64,000 bases of DNA from NCBI GenBank assembly GCA_023260985.1, contig JALRKY010000080.1, positions 25,976 to 89,975 of the forward strand. Direction: 5' to 3'. The notes beneath the pieces were generated by a model, which made no database searches, was not told the DNA's origin, and was given only the letters and a program-made list of their open reading frames with translations. This DNA comes from Altererythrobacter sp. GTDB taxonomy: Bacteria; Pseudomonadota; Alphaproteobacteria; Sphingomonadales; Sphingomonadaceae. A program made the translations under genes and the position numbers. Shown here piece by piece: positions 44,303 to 52,728 of the stretch. Each line of letters begins with the position of its first letter. Position 1 is the first letter of the stretch.

Positions 44303-44797
44303 CTAGATTCGCGATGCGAGAAGTTCAGCCAACGCTTCGATTCCCGCTGCATCGTCGGCGGTGAATCGTGCGGGGGCCGGGCTGTCGAGATCGATCACAG
44401 CCACAACTTCGCCATTGCGCTTCACCGGCACCACCAGTTCCGATCGGCTCGCCGCGTCGCAAGCGATATGTCCGGGGAAGGCGTGGACGTCTTCGACCAA
44501 TTGCGTTTCGCCCGATGCCGCCGCTGCGCCGCAAACGCCCCTGCCCAGCGGGATGCGGATGCAGGCTGGGCGGCCAACGAAGGGGCCTAGCACCAGTTCC
44601 TCGCCATTGCCGGTTTCGACCATGCGATAAAAGCCCGCCCAGTTGAGATCGGGCAGGAATTCCCACACCAGCGCAGCGACATTGGCCATATTGGCCACGC
44701 CGTCGCTTTCGCCCTGGGTCAGGGCATCGGCAGCATCGCACAATTGGCGATAGCGCTCTGCGGGTTCGAGCGCAGGATCGGGGCGAAAATCATACAT
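44303..44797 (-). CDS. msrC: GAF-domain free methionine-(R)-sulfoxide reductase
   Basis: A 164-residue GAF-domain enzyme (fRMsr) that reduces free methionine-R-sulfoxide, part of oxidative-stress defence. The reactive cysteines are in RPACIRIPLGRGVCGAAAA and HIACDAASRSE, and the substrate-binding NWAGFYRM and VPVKRNGEVVAVIDLDSP strands are conserved. It is convergent with parB across the hairpin pair. No regulator was seen. Confidence 0.9.
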   Translation of the reverse strand: MYDFRPDPALEPAERYRQLCDAADALTQGESDGVANMANVAALVWEFLPDLNWAGFYRMVETGNGEELVLGPFVGRPACIRIPLGRGVCGAAAASGETQLVEDVHAFPGHIACDAASRSELVVPVKRNGEVVAVIDLDSPAPARFTADDAAGIEALAELLASRI

Positions 44798-44895
44798 CGT
44801 GCCGTGCGATCTAGTGCCGCGCGCGACGAAGGCAAGCCCGGCGCGTGAAAGAGGGAGATTGCGGCGCCCCTTCGGCTAGCCTATTCCCTTGCGCC

Positions 44896-46365
44896 ATGAG
44901 CACAACTCGCAAGATACTGATCGCCCTTCTCCTTATCATCCTGCTGCTGGGAGCCGCCATCTGGTGGCTGGCGCGCGGCGACACTGCGACCCTATCGGTC
45001 GCCGAAGTTGCAGGCACCGATCCCACGCTGGAGCAGCCCAAGGCCGAATCCTTCCCAACAGTTCGCATTGCCAAACCGGTCGGCTGGGCCGAGGGCGAAG
45101 CGCCCGAAGCCGCCGAAGGGCTGGCGGTTGCGCGTTTCGCCGAAGGACTCGATCACCCGCGTGTGTTGCAGGCGCTGCCCAATGGCGACGTGCTCGCGGC
45201 ACTGGCGCGTTCGCCCAAGAGCGATGACGACGGCGGCATCATGGGTTGGATCGCCGACCTGCTGATGAGCCGTGCCGGGGCAACCGGCGACTCACCCAAC
45301 CAAATCGTGCTGCTGCGCGATGCGGATGGCGATGGCAACGCGGAAGTGAAGCAAGTGATCCTCGATGAATCGGGTGGGCTCGATTCGCCTTCGGGGATGG
45401 GCTGGCATGACGGCACGCTCTATGTCGCCAACCACGATGAAGTGCTTGCCTATCCTTACGAACTTGGCACGCTCAAGGTCACCGGCAAGGCGCGCAAGCT
45501 GATGGACCTGCCGCCGGGCGGCGGCCACTGGATGCGCAATCTCGAACTCAACCCCGAAGGCACGCTACTCTATGTTGCGGTCGGTTCGGTCTCGAACATT
45601 GGCGAGAGCGGGATGGAGGTCGAGCAGGGCCGCGCGATGATCTGGGAATATGACCTGACGACCAATCGCCAGCGCCAATTCGCGGTCGGGCTGCGCAATC
45701 CCAACGGGCTTGCGTGGAGCCCCTGGTCGGGCGAGCTGTGGACCACTGTGAACGAGCGCGACATGCTCGGCAGCGATCTCGTGCCAGACTACCTCACAAA
45801 CGTGCCTGTGGGTGCGCAATATGGCTGGCCGTGGGTTTACTGGAAGGAGAATCTCGACGAGCGCGTCAAGGCGCCGCGCCCGGCCTATCTGGTCGAATAT
45901 GCGCGCAAGCCCGAATATGCGCTTGGCCCGCACGTCGCCGCGCTTGGGCTGGTCTTCACGCAGGAAGGCCACTTGATGGGCGATAAATTCGCCAGCGGGG
46001 CCTTCATCGCGCGTCACGGCTCGTGGAACCGCAAGCCGGCCTCGGGCTATGACGTGGTTTATGTCGCCTTCGATGCGCGCGGCAATCCGCAGGGCAAGCC
46101 CGTTCCGCTGCTGACCGGCTTCTTCAAGGGCGACGGCACCACGCATGGCCGACCGACCTGGGTCGAATGGGCGGGCGACGGCGCGCTGCTGGCGAGCGAC
46201 GACACGGCTGGTATCATCTGGCGGGTCAATGCGCCGGGCGCGCAGCCCGGCAAGGGCATCGAGCGGGTGCGCTCGGCTCCGCTCCGCCCGCAACGCGAGC
46301 TATCGGGTGATCCGCAGGCTGTTTTCACCGGCGAGGAGCTGGAACGCATCGTCCCGGTGCAATAG
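44896..46365 (+). CDS. PQQ-dependent sugar (sorbosone-type) dehydrogenase-like protein
   Basis: A 489-residue beta-propeller protein of the sorbosone/glucose dehydrogenase type. The N-terminus is an uncleaved or signal-anchor helix (ILIALLLIILLLGAAIWWLA). Repeated six-bladed propeller segments include RVLQALPNGDVLAALARSPK, LYVANHDEVLAYPY, GAQYGWPWVYWKENLDERV and GAFIARHGSWNRKPASGYDVV. A periplasmic sugar or aldose oxidation is inferred from the family; the substrate is not known. ATG at 44896 places the anchor at the N-terminus. Confidence 0.85.
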   Translation: MSTTRKILIALLLIILLLGAAIWWLARGDTATLSVAEVAGTDPTLEQPKAESFPTVRIAKPVGWAEGEAPEAAEGLAVARFAEGLDHPRVLQALPNGDVLAALARSPKSDDDGGIMGWIADLLMSRAGATGDSPNQIVLLRDADGDGNAEVKQVILDESGGLDSPSGMGWHDGTLYVANHDEVLAYPYELGTLKVTGKARKLMDLPPGGGHWMRNLELNPEGTLLYVAVGSVSNIGESGMEVEQGRAMIWEYDLTTNRQRQFAVGLRNPNGLAWSPWSGELWTTVNERDMLGSDLVPDYLTNVPVGAQYGWPWVYWKENLDERVKAPRPAYLVEYARKPEYALGPHVAALGLVFTQEGHLMGDKFASGAFIARHGSWNRKPASGYDVVYVAFDARGNPQGKPVPLLTGFFKGDGTTHGRPTWVEWAGDGALLASDDTAGIIWRVNAPGAQPGKGIERVRSAPLRPQRELSGDPQAVFTGEELERIVPVQ

Positions 46366-46382
46366 GGCGCGAAGTCGCGACG

Positions 46383-47210
46383 TCAGATTGCTTTCCCGGC
46401 CCGACCGGCCAGCTCGACCACGAATTGCCAGGCGCTGCGCCCTGACAGCGGGCCGCGTTCGCGCGACCAGCTGAGCGCATCCTCGGGCGACCATTCAACA
46501 CCCAGTGGCGTGGCATGGGCTGCGACGATCGAAAGGAACTCGTCCTGCGAGCAGGGGTGGAACCCCAGTCGCAGGCCGAAACGGTCGGCCAGCGCGAGCG
46601 AATCGTCCATCCGGTCGCGTTCCTGCAGCGGATCGGCCTGGTCCTCGCTGCTCCGTGCAAGGATGGCGCGATGGTTGGAGGTCACCGCCAGCCGCACATT
46701 GGCGGGGCGCGGCGCAAGGCTGCCCTCGAGCGCGCTGCGCAAATGCCGCATGGTCTGGTCGGACGAATGGTCGAAGGCGAGATCGTCAAGAAACAGGATG
46801 AAGCGCCGCTCGAGATGGCCGATCGCGGCGAACAGTTCGGGCAGGGCATCGAGGCTGGCGGGATCGAGCTCGACCAGCGCCAGCCGGGCACCGGCTTCCT
46901 CCTGTTCGGCGGCGACGCAGGCACGCAGCAGCGCAGATTTGCCCATGCCGCGTGCGCCCCACAGCAGCATGTCATGCGCGGCATGGCCCTGCGCATGGCG
47001 CCGCACGTTCTCGCGTACCGCGATTTTCTGCCGGTCGATCGCCTTGAGCCGGTCGAGCGGCAACGCATCGAGTTGCGCTACTGCGCGAACCCGGCCTGCG
47101 CTCCAGACATAGCCCGCATGGCCGAGCCAGTCGGCGTTGTCCTGCGCGGGCGGGGCCAACCGTTCAAGCGCCTCGGCAATGCGTGCCAGCGGATCGCCCT
47201 GGTCGGCCAT
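46383..47210 (-). CDS. DUF815 family ATPase
   Basis: A 275-residue AAA-like ATPase of the DUF815 family. Walker A is LLWGARGMGKSALLRA and Walker B is RFILFLDDLAFD; sensor-like VRLAVTSNHRAIL and SRERGPLSGRSAWQFV complete the match. No N-terminal targeting signal. Function unknown; a chaperone-like or nucleic-acid role is possible. It follows the acyl-CoA dehydrogenase by 8 bases on the minus strand and is convergent with the sugar dehydrogenase gene. Confidence 0.88.
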   Translation of the reverse strand: MADQGDPLARIAEALERLAPPAQDNADWLGHAGYVWSAGRVRAVAQLDALPLDRLKAIDRQKIAVRENVRRHAQGHAAHDMLLWGARGMGKSALLRACVAAEQEEAGARLALVELDPASLDALPELFAAIGHLERRFILFLDDLAFDHSSDQTMRHLRSALEGSLAPRPANVRLAVTSNHRAILARSSEDQADPLQERDRMDDSLALADRFGLRLGFHPCSQDEFLSIVAAHATPLGVEWSPEDALSWSRERGPLSGRSAWQFVVELAGRAGKAI

Positions 47211-47218
47211 GCCGCGCT

Positions 47219-48961
47219 CTAGCTCGCGAGCGCTTCGGCAGAGAGGCTGTAGAGCAGCCCTGCCCCTGCGGTGGCTGACGTCTTGAGGCCGCTTGCCTCC
47301 GGCACGATTCGATCAAGGAAGAAGCGCGTCGTGACCGGCTTGGTCGCGGCCAGCGTGGGGGCTGCGCCCGCCGCAATCGCCTGCGCCTGCTTCGCCAGCT
47401 GCCAGCCTGCGACTGCGACCGCGAGCATGGTGCAGAAGGGCACACTGCCCGCGAGCCTGTCGTCGAGGCTGGCTCTGCTCGCCATCCATGTGGCGATCGC
47501 ACGGCAATCTTCGGCTAGGGCGCGCAGCGCGGGCTCTTCACCAGCGTCGTGGATAATGTCGGCGATCAGCGCCTCGACCACGCCGCCCTGCTCGAGCCCG
47601 AGCTTGCGCGTGACGAGGTCGGCCGCCTGGATGCCATTGGTGCCTTCGTAGATCGGGGCGATCTTCGAATCGCGCCAATGCTGCGCCGCGCCGGTTTCCT
47701 CGATGAAGCCCATCCCGCCGTGCACCTGCACTCCGATTCCGGAGACTTCGACCCCGACATCGGTGCCCCAGGCCTTGACCAGAGGCACCAATACCTCGGC
47801 GCGCTGCCCCGCGGCGAGATTGCCCAGCGTGCCGCGATCGACTTGGCCTGCGCAATAATAGAGCAGCGCGCGCGCGCCTTCGGTCAGCGCCTTCATGCGC
47901 AGCAGCATGCGCCGCACATCGGGATGCTCGATGATTGCGACAGGCGATTTGTCGGGCGAGCCCGCGCGGGCCGACTGCACGCGGTCGCGCGCATAGGCGA
48001 GCGCTTGCTGCGTCGCTCGCTCGCCGATCTGCACGCCCTGGTTGCCGACATTGATGCGCGCGTTGTTCATCATTGTGAACATCGCCATCAGCCCGCGATT
48101 GGGCTCGCCGACCAATTCTCCCACGCATTCGCCATTGTCGCCATAGGACATGACGCAAGTGGGCGAAGCGTTGATGCCCAGCTTGTGCTCAAGGCTGACG
48201 CAGCGAAGGTCGTTCTTCGGGCCAAGCGAGCCGTCGTCCTTCACATGGTATTTGGGCACAAGGAACAGCGAGATCCCGCGCGTGCCTTCGGGTGCGTCGG
48301 GCAAACGCGCCAGCACGAGATGGACGATGTTCTCGGCCAGCTCATGTTCGCCCCAGGTGATGTAGATCTTCTGGCCCTGGATCAGGTATTTGCCTGCGTG
48401 CTCGCCCTGTTCGATCGGCGTTGCTGTGGCGCGCAGTGCGCCGACGTCCGAACCCGCCTGCGGCTCGGTGAGATTCATCGTGCCCGACCATTTGCCGCTG
48501 ACGAGGTCGGGAAGGTACCTCGCCTTCTGCGCGTCCGAGCCGTGATGTTCGAGCGCTTCGATCGCGCCCACGCTCAGCATCGGCAGCAGGTTGAACGCCA
48601 TGTTCGCGCTGCCGAGGTTCTCGAGCACGTTGCAGGCGAGCGTGAAGGGCAGGCCTTGCCCGCCGAATTCTACCGGCGATGCGATCGCATTCCAGCCCTG
48701 CTCGACATAGGCGGCGTAGGCTTCGGCGAAACCGTCGGGCAGGCGCACCACGCCATTCTCGAGCTTCGCGCCTTCGAGGTCGCCAATGCGGTTCAGCGGC
48801 GCGAATTCGCCCGCTGCGAATTGCCCCACGCCTTCGACGATCGCTTCGACCAGATCGGGCTCGGCTGCGGCGAAGCGCTCGCTCTGCGCGAGCTCGTCGA
48901 TCCCGGCGTTGACGCGGATGGCAAGCAGCTGGTCCTGGGTGGGCGGCGTATAGGGAGTCAC
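47219..48961 (-). CDS. Acyl-CoA dehydrogenase, large FadE-like/AcdB type
   Basis: A 580-residue flavoprotein that introduces the alpha-beta double bond in acyl-CoA. NMAFNLLPMLSVGAIEALEH, MNLTEPQAGSDVGALRATA, the FAD motif GQKIYITWGEHELAE and catalytic-loop GVQVHGGMGFIEETGAAQHW are the DUF/AcdB subgroup pattern, longer than the usual 380-residue enzymes. The start is GTG 48961, which gives the usual TPYTPPTQDQLL N-terminus; ATG 49039 would overlap the divergent tsaC gene and was rejected. Confidence 0.93.
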   Translation of the reverse strand: MTPYTPPTQDQLLAIRVNAGIDELAQSERFAAAEPDLVEAIVEGVGQFAAGEFAPLNRIGDLEGAKLENGVVRLPDGFAEAYAAYVEQGWNAIASPVEFGGQGLPFTLACNVLENLGSANMAFNLLPMLSVGAIEALEHHGSDAQKARYLPDLVSGKWSGTMNLTEPQAGSDVGALRATATPIEQGEHAGKYLIQGQKIYITWGEHELAENIVHLVLARLPDAPEGTRGISLFLVPKYHVKDDGSLGPKNDLRCVSLEHKLGINASPTCVMSYGDNGECVGELVGEPNRGLMAMFTMMNNARINVGNQGVQIGERATQQALAYARDRVQSARAGSPDKSPVAIIEHPDVRRMLLRMKALTEGARALLYYCAGQVDRGTLGNLAAGQRAEVLVPLVKAWGTDVGVEVSGIGVQVHGGMGFIEETGAAQHWRDSKIAPIYEGTNGIQAADLVTRKLGLEQGGVVEALIADIIHDAGEEPALRALAEDCRAIATWMASRASLDDRLAGSVPFCTMLAVAVAGWQLAKQAQAIAAGAAPTLAATKPVTTRFFLDRIVPEASGLKTSATAGAGLLYSLSAEALAS

Positions 48962-49028
48962 GTCGGTCGAATCCTTGTCTCGCAGCAAAAAACTTGGCTT
49001 TGCGCGTCCCCACCTATAGCGGGCGGGC

Positions 49029-50000
49029 ATGACCGGCAAGAACGCTACGGAAGTGATAGCTGCGGACGCAGCGGGAATCGCGCGAGCGGCGACGATTCTT
49101 GCCGGGGGCGGGCTGGTCGCGGTGCCGACCGAGACGGTCTATGGACTCGCGGCGCGCGCCGACAGCCCCGAAGCGGTGGCCCGGATATATGCCGCGAAAG
49201 GCAGGCCCGATTTCAACCCGCTGATCGTGCATGTCCGCGATGTGGAGCAGGCGCAGCGATACGCGCAGCTTTCGGGTGTCGCGCTGGATGTGGCGGGGGG
49301 CGAGTGGCCGGGGCCGCTGACGCTGGTCCTTCCGCTGCGCGCTGATGCGGGCTTGGCACCGGCCGTGAGTGCTGGGCTGCCGACCGTCGCCTTGCGGTGC
49401 CCGGCGCATCCGGTGATGCGCCATTTGCTCGAACAGGTCGATTTCCCGCTGGCGGCCCCTTCGGCCAATCGCAGCGGATTTATCAGCCCGACGCGGCTCG
49501 AGCATGTGCTGGCCTCGCTCGATGGAAGGATCGAGATGGTGCTCGATGGCGGCCCCTGTGCGGCCGGTGTCGAATCGACCATCATTGCGATCCGCGAGGA
49601 TGGCAGTTGGGACGAGCTGCGGCCCGGCCCGGTGGATGTCGAGACCCTGCGCGCGCGATATGGCGGCGCGCGAAACAAAATTGGCGGGGAGACTCCCGCC
49701 GGAAGTATTGAAGCGCGTATTGAATCTCCGGGCCAGCTAGCCAGCCACTATGCTCCTGGAAAACCCGTGCGGCTGGGCGCGCTCGATGCCGAAGCTGGCG
49801 AATTCCTGATCGGCTTTGGCGATGTGGCGGGCGATTGCACCCTTTCCGCGGCGGGCGAATTGGATGAAGCCGCCGCACGGCTCTACGATTGCTTGCATCT
49901 TGCCGCGGCCAGCGAGCACTCACGCATTGCCGTGGCGCCGGTTCCTGAACGCGGGATCGGCAAGGCGATCAACGACCGACTGCGGCGCGCCGCAGCCTGA
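49029..50000 (+). CDS. tsaC: L-threonylcarbamoyladenylate synthase (Sua5/TsaC)
   Basis: First step of t6A37 tRNA modification. The 323-residue length marks the Sua5 form: a YrdC domain (residues about 15-195) with VPTETVYGLAARA, KGRPDFNPLIVHV, PLTLVLPL and LAAPSANRSGFISPT, plus a C-terminal Sua5 domain with SIEARIESPGQLASHYAPG. It is divergent from the acyl-CoA dehydrogenase and convergent with the small lipoprotein gene. Confidence 0.93.
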   Translation: MTGKNATEVIAADAAGIARAATILAGGGLVAVPTETVYGLAARADSPEAVARIYAAKGRPDFNPLIVHVRDVEQAQRYAQLSGVALDVAGGEWPGPLTLVLPLRADAGLAPAVSAGLPTVALRCPAHPVMRHLLEQVDFPLAAPSANRSGFISPTRLEHVLASLDGRIEMVLDGGPCAAGVESTIIAIREDGSWDELRPGPVDVETLRARYGGARNKIGGETPAGSIEARIESPGQLASHYAPGKPVRLGALDAEAGEFLIGFGDVAGDCTLSAAGELDEAAARLYDCLHLAAASEHSRIAVAPVPERGIGKAINDRLRRAAA

Positions 50001-50010
50001 TTCTGCTCGC

Positions 50011-50349
50011 TCAACGCTCGGGAGATGCGGCCAGCCCGGGGTTGTTGCGCAGCAGGATCTGGATTTCCGAGTAGGTTTCCTTCGCCTCGAAGCAGGCGCG
50101 ATCATTGCCTTCGCGGCATTTCTCCAGCTGCCGATCATAGCGCCGCTCGAACTGGCGCAACTCTTCCTCGCGTTCACGCATTTCGCGTCCGCGCTTCTCG
50201 TCGGCTTCGGACTGGCTGGTGGTGGCAAGGTCGACTCCCTTGCTTGCAACCTTGACGGGTGCGGTCACGACGTCAGCGGCGGCGCGAACCACGCAGCCGC
50301 CAAGGAAAAGGGAAGACAGGGCGAGAGCAAGGAAGGGAAGGCCGCGCAT
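50011..50349 (-). CDS. Hypothetical small lipoprotein
   Basis: A 112-residue protein with a lipoprotein signal (GLPFLALALSSLFLGGC, lipobox LGGC, Cys about residue 18). The mature part has a predicted coiled coil rich in Arg/Glu (REMREREEELRQFERRYDRQ) and two cysteines (EKCREGNDRACFEA). Family not recognised. ATG at 50349 was chosen over 50367 to give the normal signal. It runs convergent to tsaC, 10 bases apart. Confidence 0.7.
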   Translation of the reverse strand: MRGLPFLALALSSLFLGGCVVRAAADVVTAPVKVASKGVDLATTSQSEADEKRGREMREREEELRQFERRYDRQLEKCREGNDRACFEAKETYSEIQILLRNNPGLAASPER

Positions 50350-50420
50350 GGGCTGGATGTCCCACACGCGGCCATTGCTTGTCCAGCGGCACGCGATGAA
50401 GCGCGCCGAATTGCCTTCGG

Positions 50421-51121
50421 TTATTCGGCTGGGGCGGCCTCTTCAGCACCCGGCTCGCACTTGAGCGTGCCCGAACCCATTGCGTTGATCTCGCAGGCCG
50501 CGCGCCCGATCACGCGCACATCGCCCGAGCCCATGATGCTCGCCTCGACCTTGCCGTCCGAGGCGAATCTGGCCGAGCCCGCACCGGCGACGGTGACATC
50601 GGCGCTGTCGACCTTGAGACTCGCCATGTCGGCCTTGCCCGAACCGAGAATGTTGAGGTCGAGCGTCGTCGCCGTACCGGCGGTCGTGAAGGTGCCTACG
50701 CCGGCGATGGTTACATCGGCAGTGTCCGCCATGGCAGCCGTTTCGACCTTGCCCGAACCGGCGATCACGATTCTTTTGGCGCAGGCATCGTCACTCGCAC
50801 GATCGCCGTGCCGCTGTGATCCCATTTGCCGTTCTTGCGCATCACCGCGAGCGCGCCGTCCTTGAGCGAGAAGCGGAGCAATTCGGTCGTTTCGCTGTCG
50901 CCTTCGACATCGATGTCGAGCGCGTCGCTTTCGCTCAGCTCCACCGTGTCGGGGCCGGCCAGGATCAGCGCGGTCGGCGCATCGCCCGACATGTCGAGCT
51001 CGGCCGGCGGTACGCCTTCCTCGCCATTGATTTCGATATTCATGTCATTGCAGCCAGCCACCGCCGCGGAAAGGGCGATCGCTGCAACGGGCGCCAGGCG
51101 CTTGATCAGCTTGCTCAGCAT
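50421..51121 (-). pseudogene. DUF2807 (head GIN) lipoprotein, frameshifted
   Basis: Two adjoining frames read as one DUF2807 protein. Frame one (start 51121) has a lipoprotein signal (LSKLIKRLAPVAAIALSAAV, then AGC) and runs to GTAIVRVTMPAPKES with a stop at 50765; frame two carries on with RIVIAGSGKVETAAMADTAD and repeated IAGxG/GSGxA strands down to 50421. The break is at a run of four A (about 50773-50776); a fifth A would rejoin them as PAPKRIVIAG. ATG at 51121 follows a GGAGG site. A real mutation, a sequencing error or recoding cannot be told apart here. Confidence 0.75.
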
Positions 51122-51142
51122 GGGTTCCTCCACTACATAATC

Positions 51143-51162
51143 TGTATTGTTCATGTAATACA
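51143..51162. promoter_or_regulatory. 20-base palindromic operator, copy 2
   Basis: TGTATTGTTCATGTAATACA, 19/20 identical to copy 1 at 19725-19744. Here it lies 22-41 bases upstream of the DUF2807 ATG, so the two loci probably share one regulator. Confidence 0.6.
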
Positions 51163-51193
51163 CTATGAGACCCACATTAACCGCCCATACGAA

Positions 51194-51219
51194 AAGGGCC
51201 GCCCTTTCGGGCAGCCCTT
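51194..51219 (-). terminator. Terminator after carD
   Basis: An 11-base stem (51194-51204 with 51209-51219, ten Watson-Crick pairs and one G-U) closed by a GAAA-type tetraloop on the minus strand, followed by TTCG. It lies 28 bases past the carD stop and separates it from the DUF2807 gene. Confidence 0.75.
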
Positions 51220-51246
51220 CGTCGAATTCAGAATATCGCCGGTCTA

Positions 51247-51780
51247 TCAGGCGTCTTCGGTGTTCTCGTAATATTGCGGCGCGTGCTTGCGCAGCACATC
51301 GAGAATCTTGCCGAGCGCGGTCGGTTCGTCGGTTTCTTCCATCGCCGCAAGTTCGCGCGCGAGGCGGCTCGACGCCGCCTCGAAGATCTGGCGTTCCGAA
51401 TAGCTCTGCTCGGGCTGGTCTTCGGGGCGGAACAGGTCACGCGTCACTTCGGCGATCGATACCAGGTCGCCCGAATTGATCTTCGCTTCATATTCCTGCG
51501 CGCGACGCGACCACATGGTACGTTTGACCTTGGGCTTGCCCTTGAGCGTTTCCATCGCTTCCTTGAGCGTCTTGTCGCTCGACAGCTTGCGCATGCCGAT
51601 TGCTTCGACCTTGTTGGTGGGCACGCGCAGCGTCATCCGCTCCTTTTCGAAACGCAGCACATACAGCTCAAGCTGCATGCCGGCGATTTCTTCGTTCTGG
51701 AGTTCGATAACGCGGCCCACGCCATGCTTGGGATAGACCACATAGTCGCCGACGGTGAAGGCAGGAGCCTTGCTTGCCAT
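51247..51780 (-). CDS. carD: CarD-family transcription regulator
   Basis: A 177-residue CarD-type protein that binds RNA polymerase beta and stabilises open complexes, notably at rRNA promoters. The N-terminal RNAP-interaction domain (residues about 8-60) has FTVGDYVVYPKHGVGRV, and the C-terminal helical domain has VKRTMWSRRAQEYEAKINSGD and SERQIFEAASSRLARELA. ATG at 51780 was chosen; the earlier ATG is in an unlikely leader reading. It has a long 5' leader with two hairpins and a likely -10 near 51940. Confidence 0.92.
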   Translation of the reverse strand: MASKAPAFTVGDYVVYPKHGVGRVIELQNEEIAGMQLELYVLRFEKERMTLRVPTNKVEAIGMRKLSSDKTLKEAMETLKGKPKVKRTMWSRRAQEYEAKINSGDLVSIAEVTRDLFRPEDQPEQSYSERQIFEAASSRLARELAAMEETDEPTALGKILDVLRKHAPQYYENTEDA

Positions 51781-51824
51781 GCACAATCCTTTCTCTGGTC
51801 CAGGCCATTGATGGACAGTCGAAG

Positions 51825-51852
51825 AGGCCCTTTCGGGCCTGCAATTGCAGGC
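51825..51852. other. Overlapping hairpins in the carD leader
   Basis: AGGCCC (51825-51830) pairs with GGGCCT (51835-51840), and the 16-base perfect palindrome GCCTGCAATTGCAGGC (51837-51852) shares bases with it, so the two structures exclude each other. They lie 45-72 bases upstream of the carD start. They may end the fdxA transcript or control carD. Confidence 0.4.
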
Positions 51853-51939
51853 TCCGCGCGCCGCCAACTATCCGAGAATTTGGCCTTGCCTTTCTTTGCT
51901 ACAACCCGGGCGCGGGAACCTCTCCGGAGCGGTTGATCA

Positions 51940-51977
51940 ATTATATAGCAGACCCGCAACAAAATTGCGAGTCGCAA
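51940..51977 (-). promoter_or_regulatory. Likely carD promoter
   Basis: On the minus strand TATAAT (51945-51940) is an exact -10, with a TGC extension upstream (TGCTATATAAT). No good -35 is present; a 13-base inverted repeat TTGCGA-G-TCGCAA (51965-51977) sits where it would be and could be an activator or repressor site. Confidence 0.55.
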
Positions 51978-52069
51978 GCGCAATCGCCCCGAATGCTATC
52001 GGGAAAGGTCGTGTGAAGCCTAATCTGCGGAAGGCTTGGCCAGTGCCTCGCAGGGGCAGCGAGCCCGGT

Positions 52070-52408
52070 TCAGTCGCCTTCGCCTGGCTCGGGCGAGAAG
52101 TACTTCTCGAACTTGCCTTCCTCGCCCTTGTGGTCGTCGGCGTCGGCCGGCGGTTCCTTCTGGGTGGTGATATTGGGCCATTCGGCCGAATATTTGGCAT
52201 TAAGCTCGAGCCACTTTTCGAGGCCGTCCTCGGTATCGGGCAGAATCGCCTCGGCCGGGCATTCGGGCTCGCACACACCGCAGTCGATGCATTCGGAGGG
52301 GTTGATGACCAGCATCGTCGCACCCTCGTAGAAACAGTCGACCGGACATACTTCGACACAGTCGGTATATTTGCACCGGATGCAGGCGTCGGTGACGACA
52401 TAGGTCAT
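52070..52408 (-). CDS. fdxA: FdxA-type 7Fe ferredoxin
   Basis: A 112-residue ferredoxin with a 3Fe-4S and a 4Fe-4S cluster. Cysteine sets are [30 protein letters not shown] and [18 protein letters not shown], where C-x7-C-x3-C-P replaces one ligand pattern as in FdxA. The acidic C-terminal extension (residues about 75-112) is typical of alphaproteobacterial members. Its start overlaps the end of the S4 gene, so it shares a transcript with it and the helicase. Confidence 0.94.
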   Translation of the reverse strand: MTYVVTDACIRCKYTDCVEVCPVDCFYEGATMLVINPSECIDCGVCEPECPAEAILPDTEDGLEKWLELNAKYSAEWPNITTQKEPPADADDHKGEEGKFEKYFSPEPGEGD

Positions 52409-52728
52409 GTGGCGGATTCCCCTTGCGTATCGCGTGTTTCGTCCGCTGCTATCGCGCTTTCTCCGCTTCGGTCAAGCTCGCGATAATGCGAACGCGCCAT
52501 TCCGGGCGGGCCGCGCCGGTCGGGCAGGGAAAGAACCTCTACGATCCGCACCTGGTTCCCCAGCGGGAACGTGAGCATGTCGCCCGGATGCACATCCTCG
52601 CTGCCGCCCCGCACATGCACACCGTTGAGCCGGATGTGCCCCTCGGCGATCATCGCCTGTGCGCGACTGCGCGTTCGGGCAAAGCGCAGATAGACCAGCA
52701 GCCGGTCCATCCGCATTGCCTCGCCCAT
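52405..52728 (-). CDS. S4-domain RNA-binding protein (Hsp15-like)
   Basis: A 107-residue protein with one S4 domain (residues about 7-60: [35 protein letters not shown]), the type of Hsp15, which binds stalled large ribosomal subunits. The tail after residue 85 is acidic and probably disordered. ATG at 52728 overlaps the helicase stop (TGATG); internal ATGs at 52716 and 52710 are alternatives. Its end overlaps fdxA. Confidence 0.88.
   Translation of the reverse strand: MGEAMRMDRLLVYLRFARTRSRAQAMIAEGHIRLNGVHVRGGSEDVHPGDMLTFPLGNQVRIVEVLSLPDRRGPPGMARSHYRELDRSGESAIAADETRDTQGESAT

Noticed and set aside
49002-49039. ATG start for the acyl-CoA dehydrogenase at 49039
   Set aside because: It would overlap the divergent tsaC gene and adds residues absent in the family; GTG 48961 fits.
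50773-50776. Programmed -1 frameshift at the DUF2807 break
   Set aside because: The A run is short (4), the P-site codon cannot re-pair, and no downstream stimulator was seen; an error or mutation is simpler.
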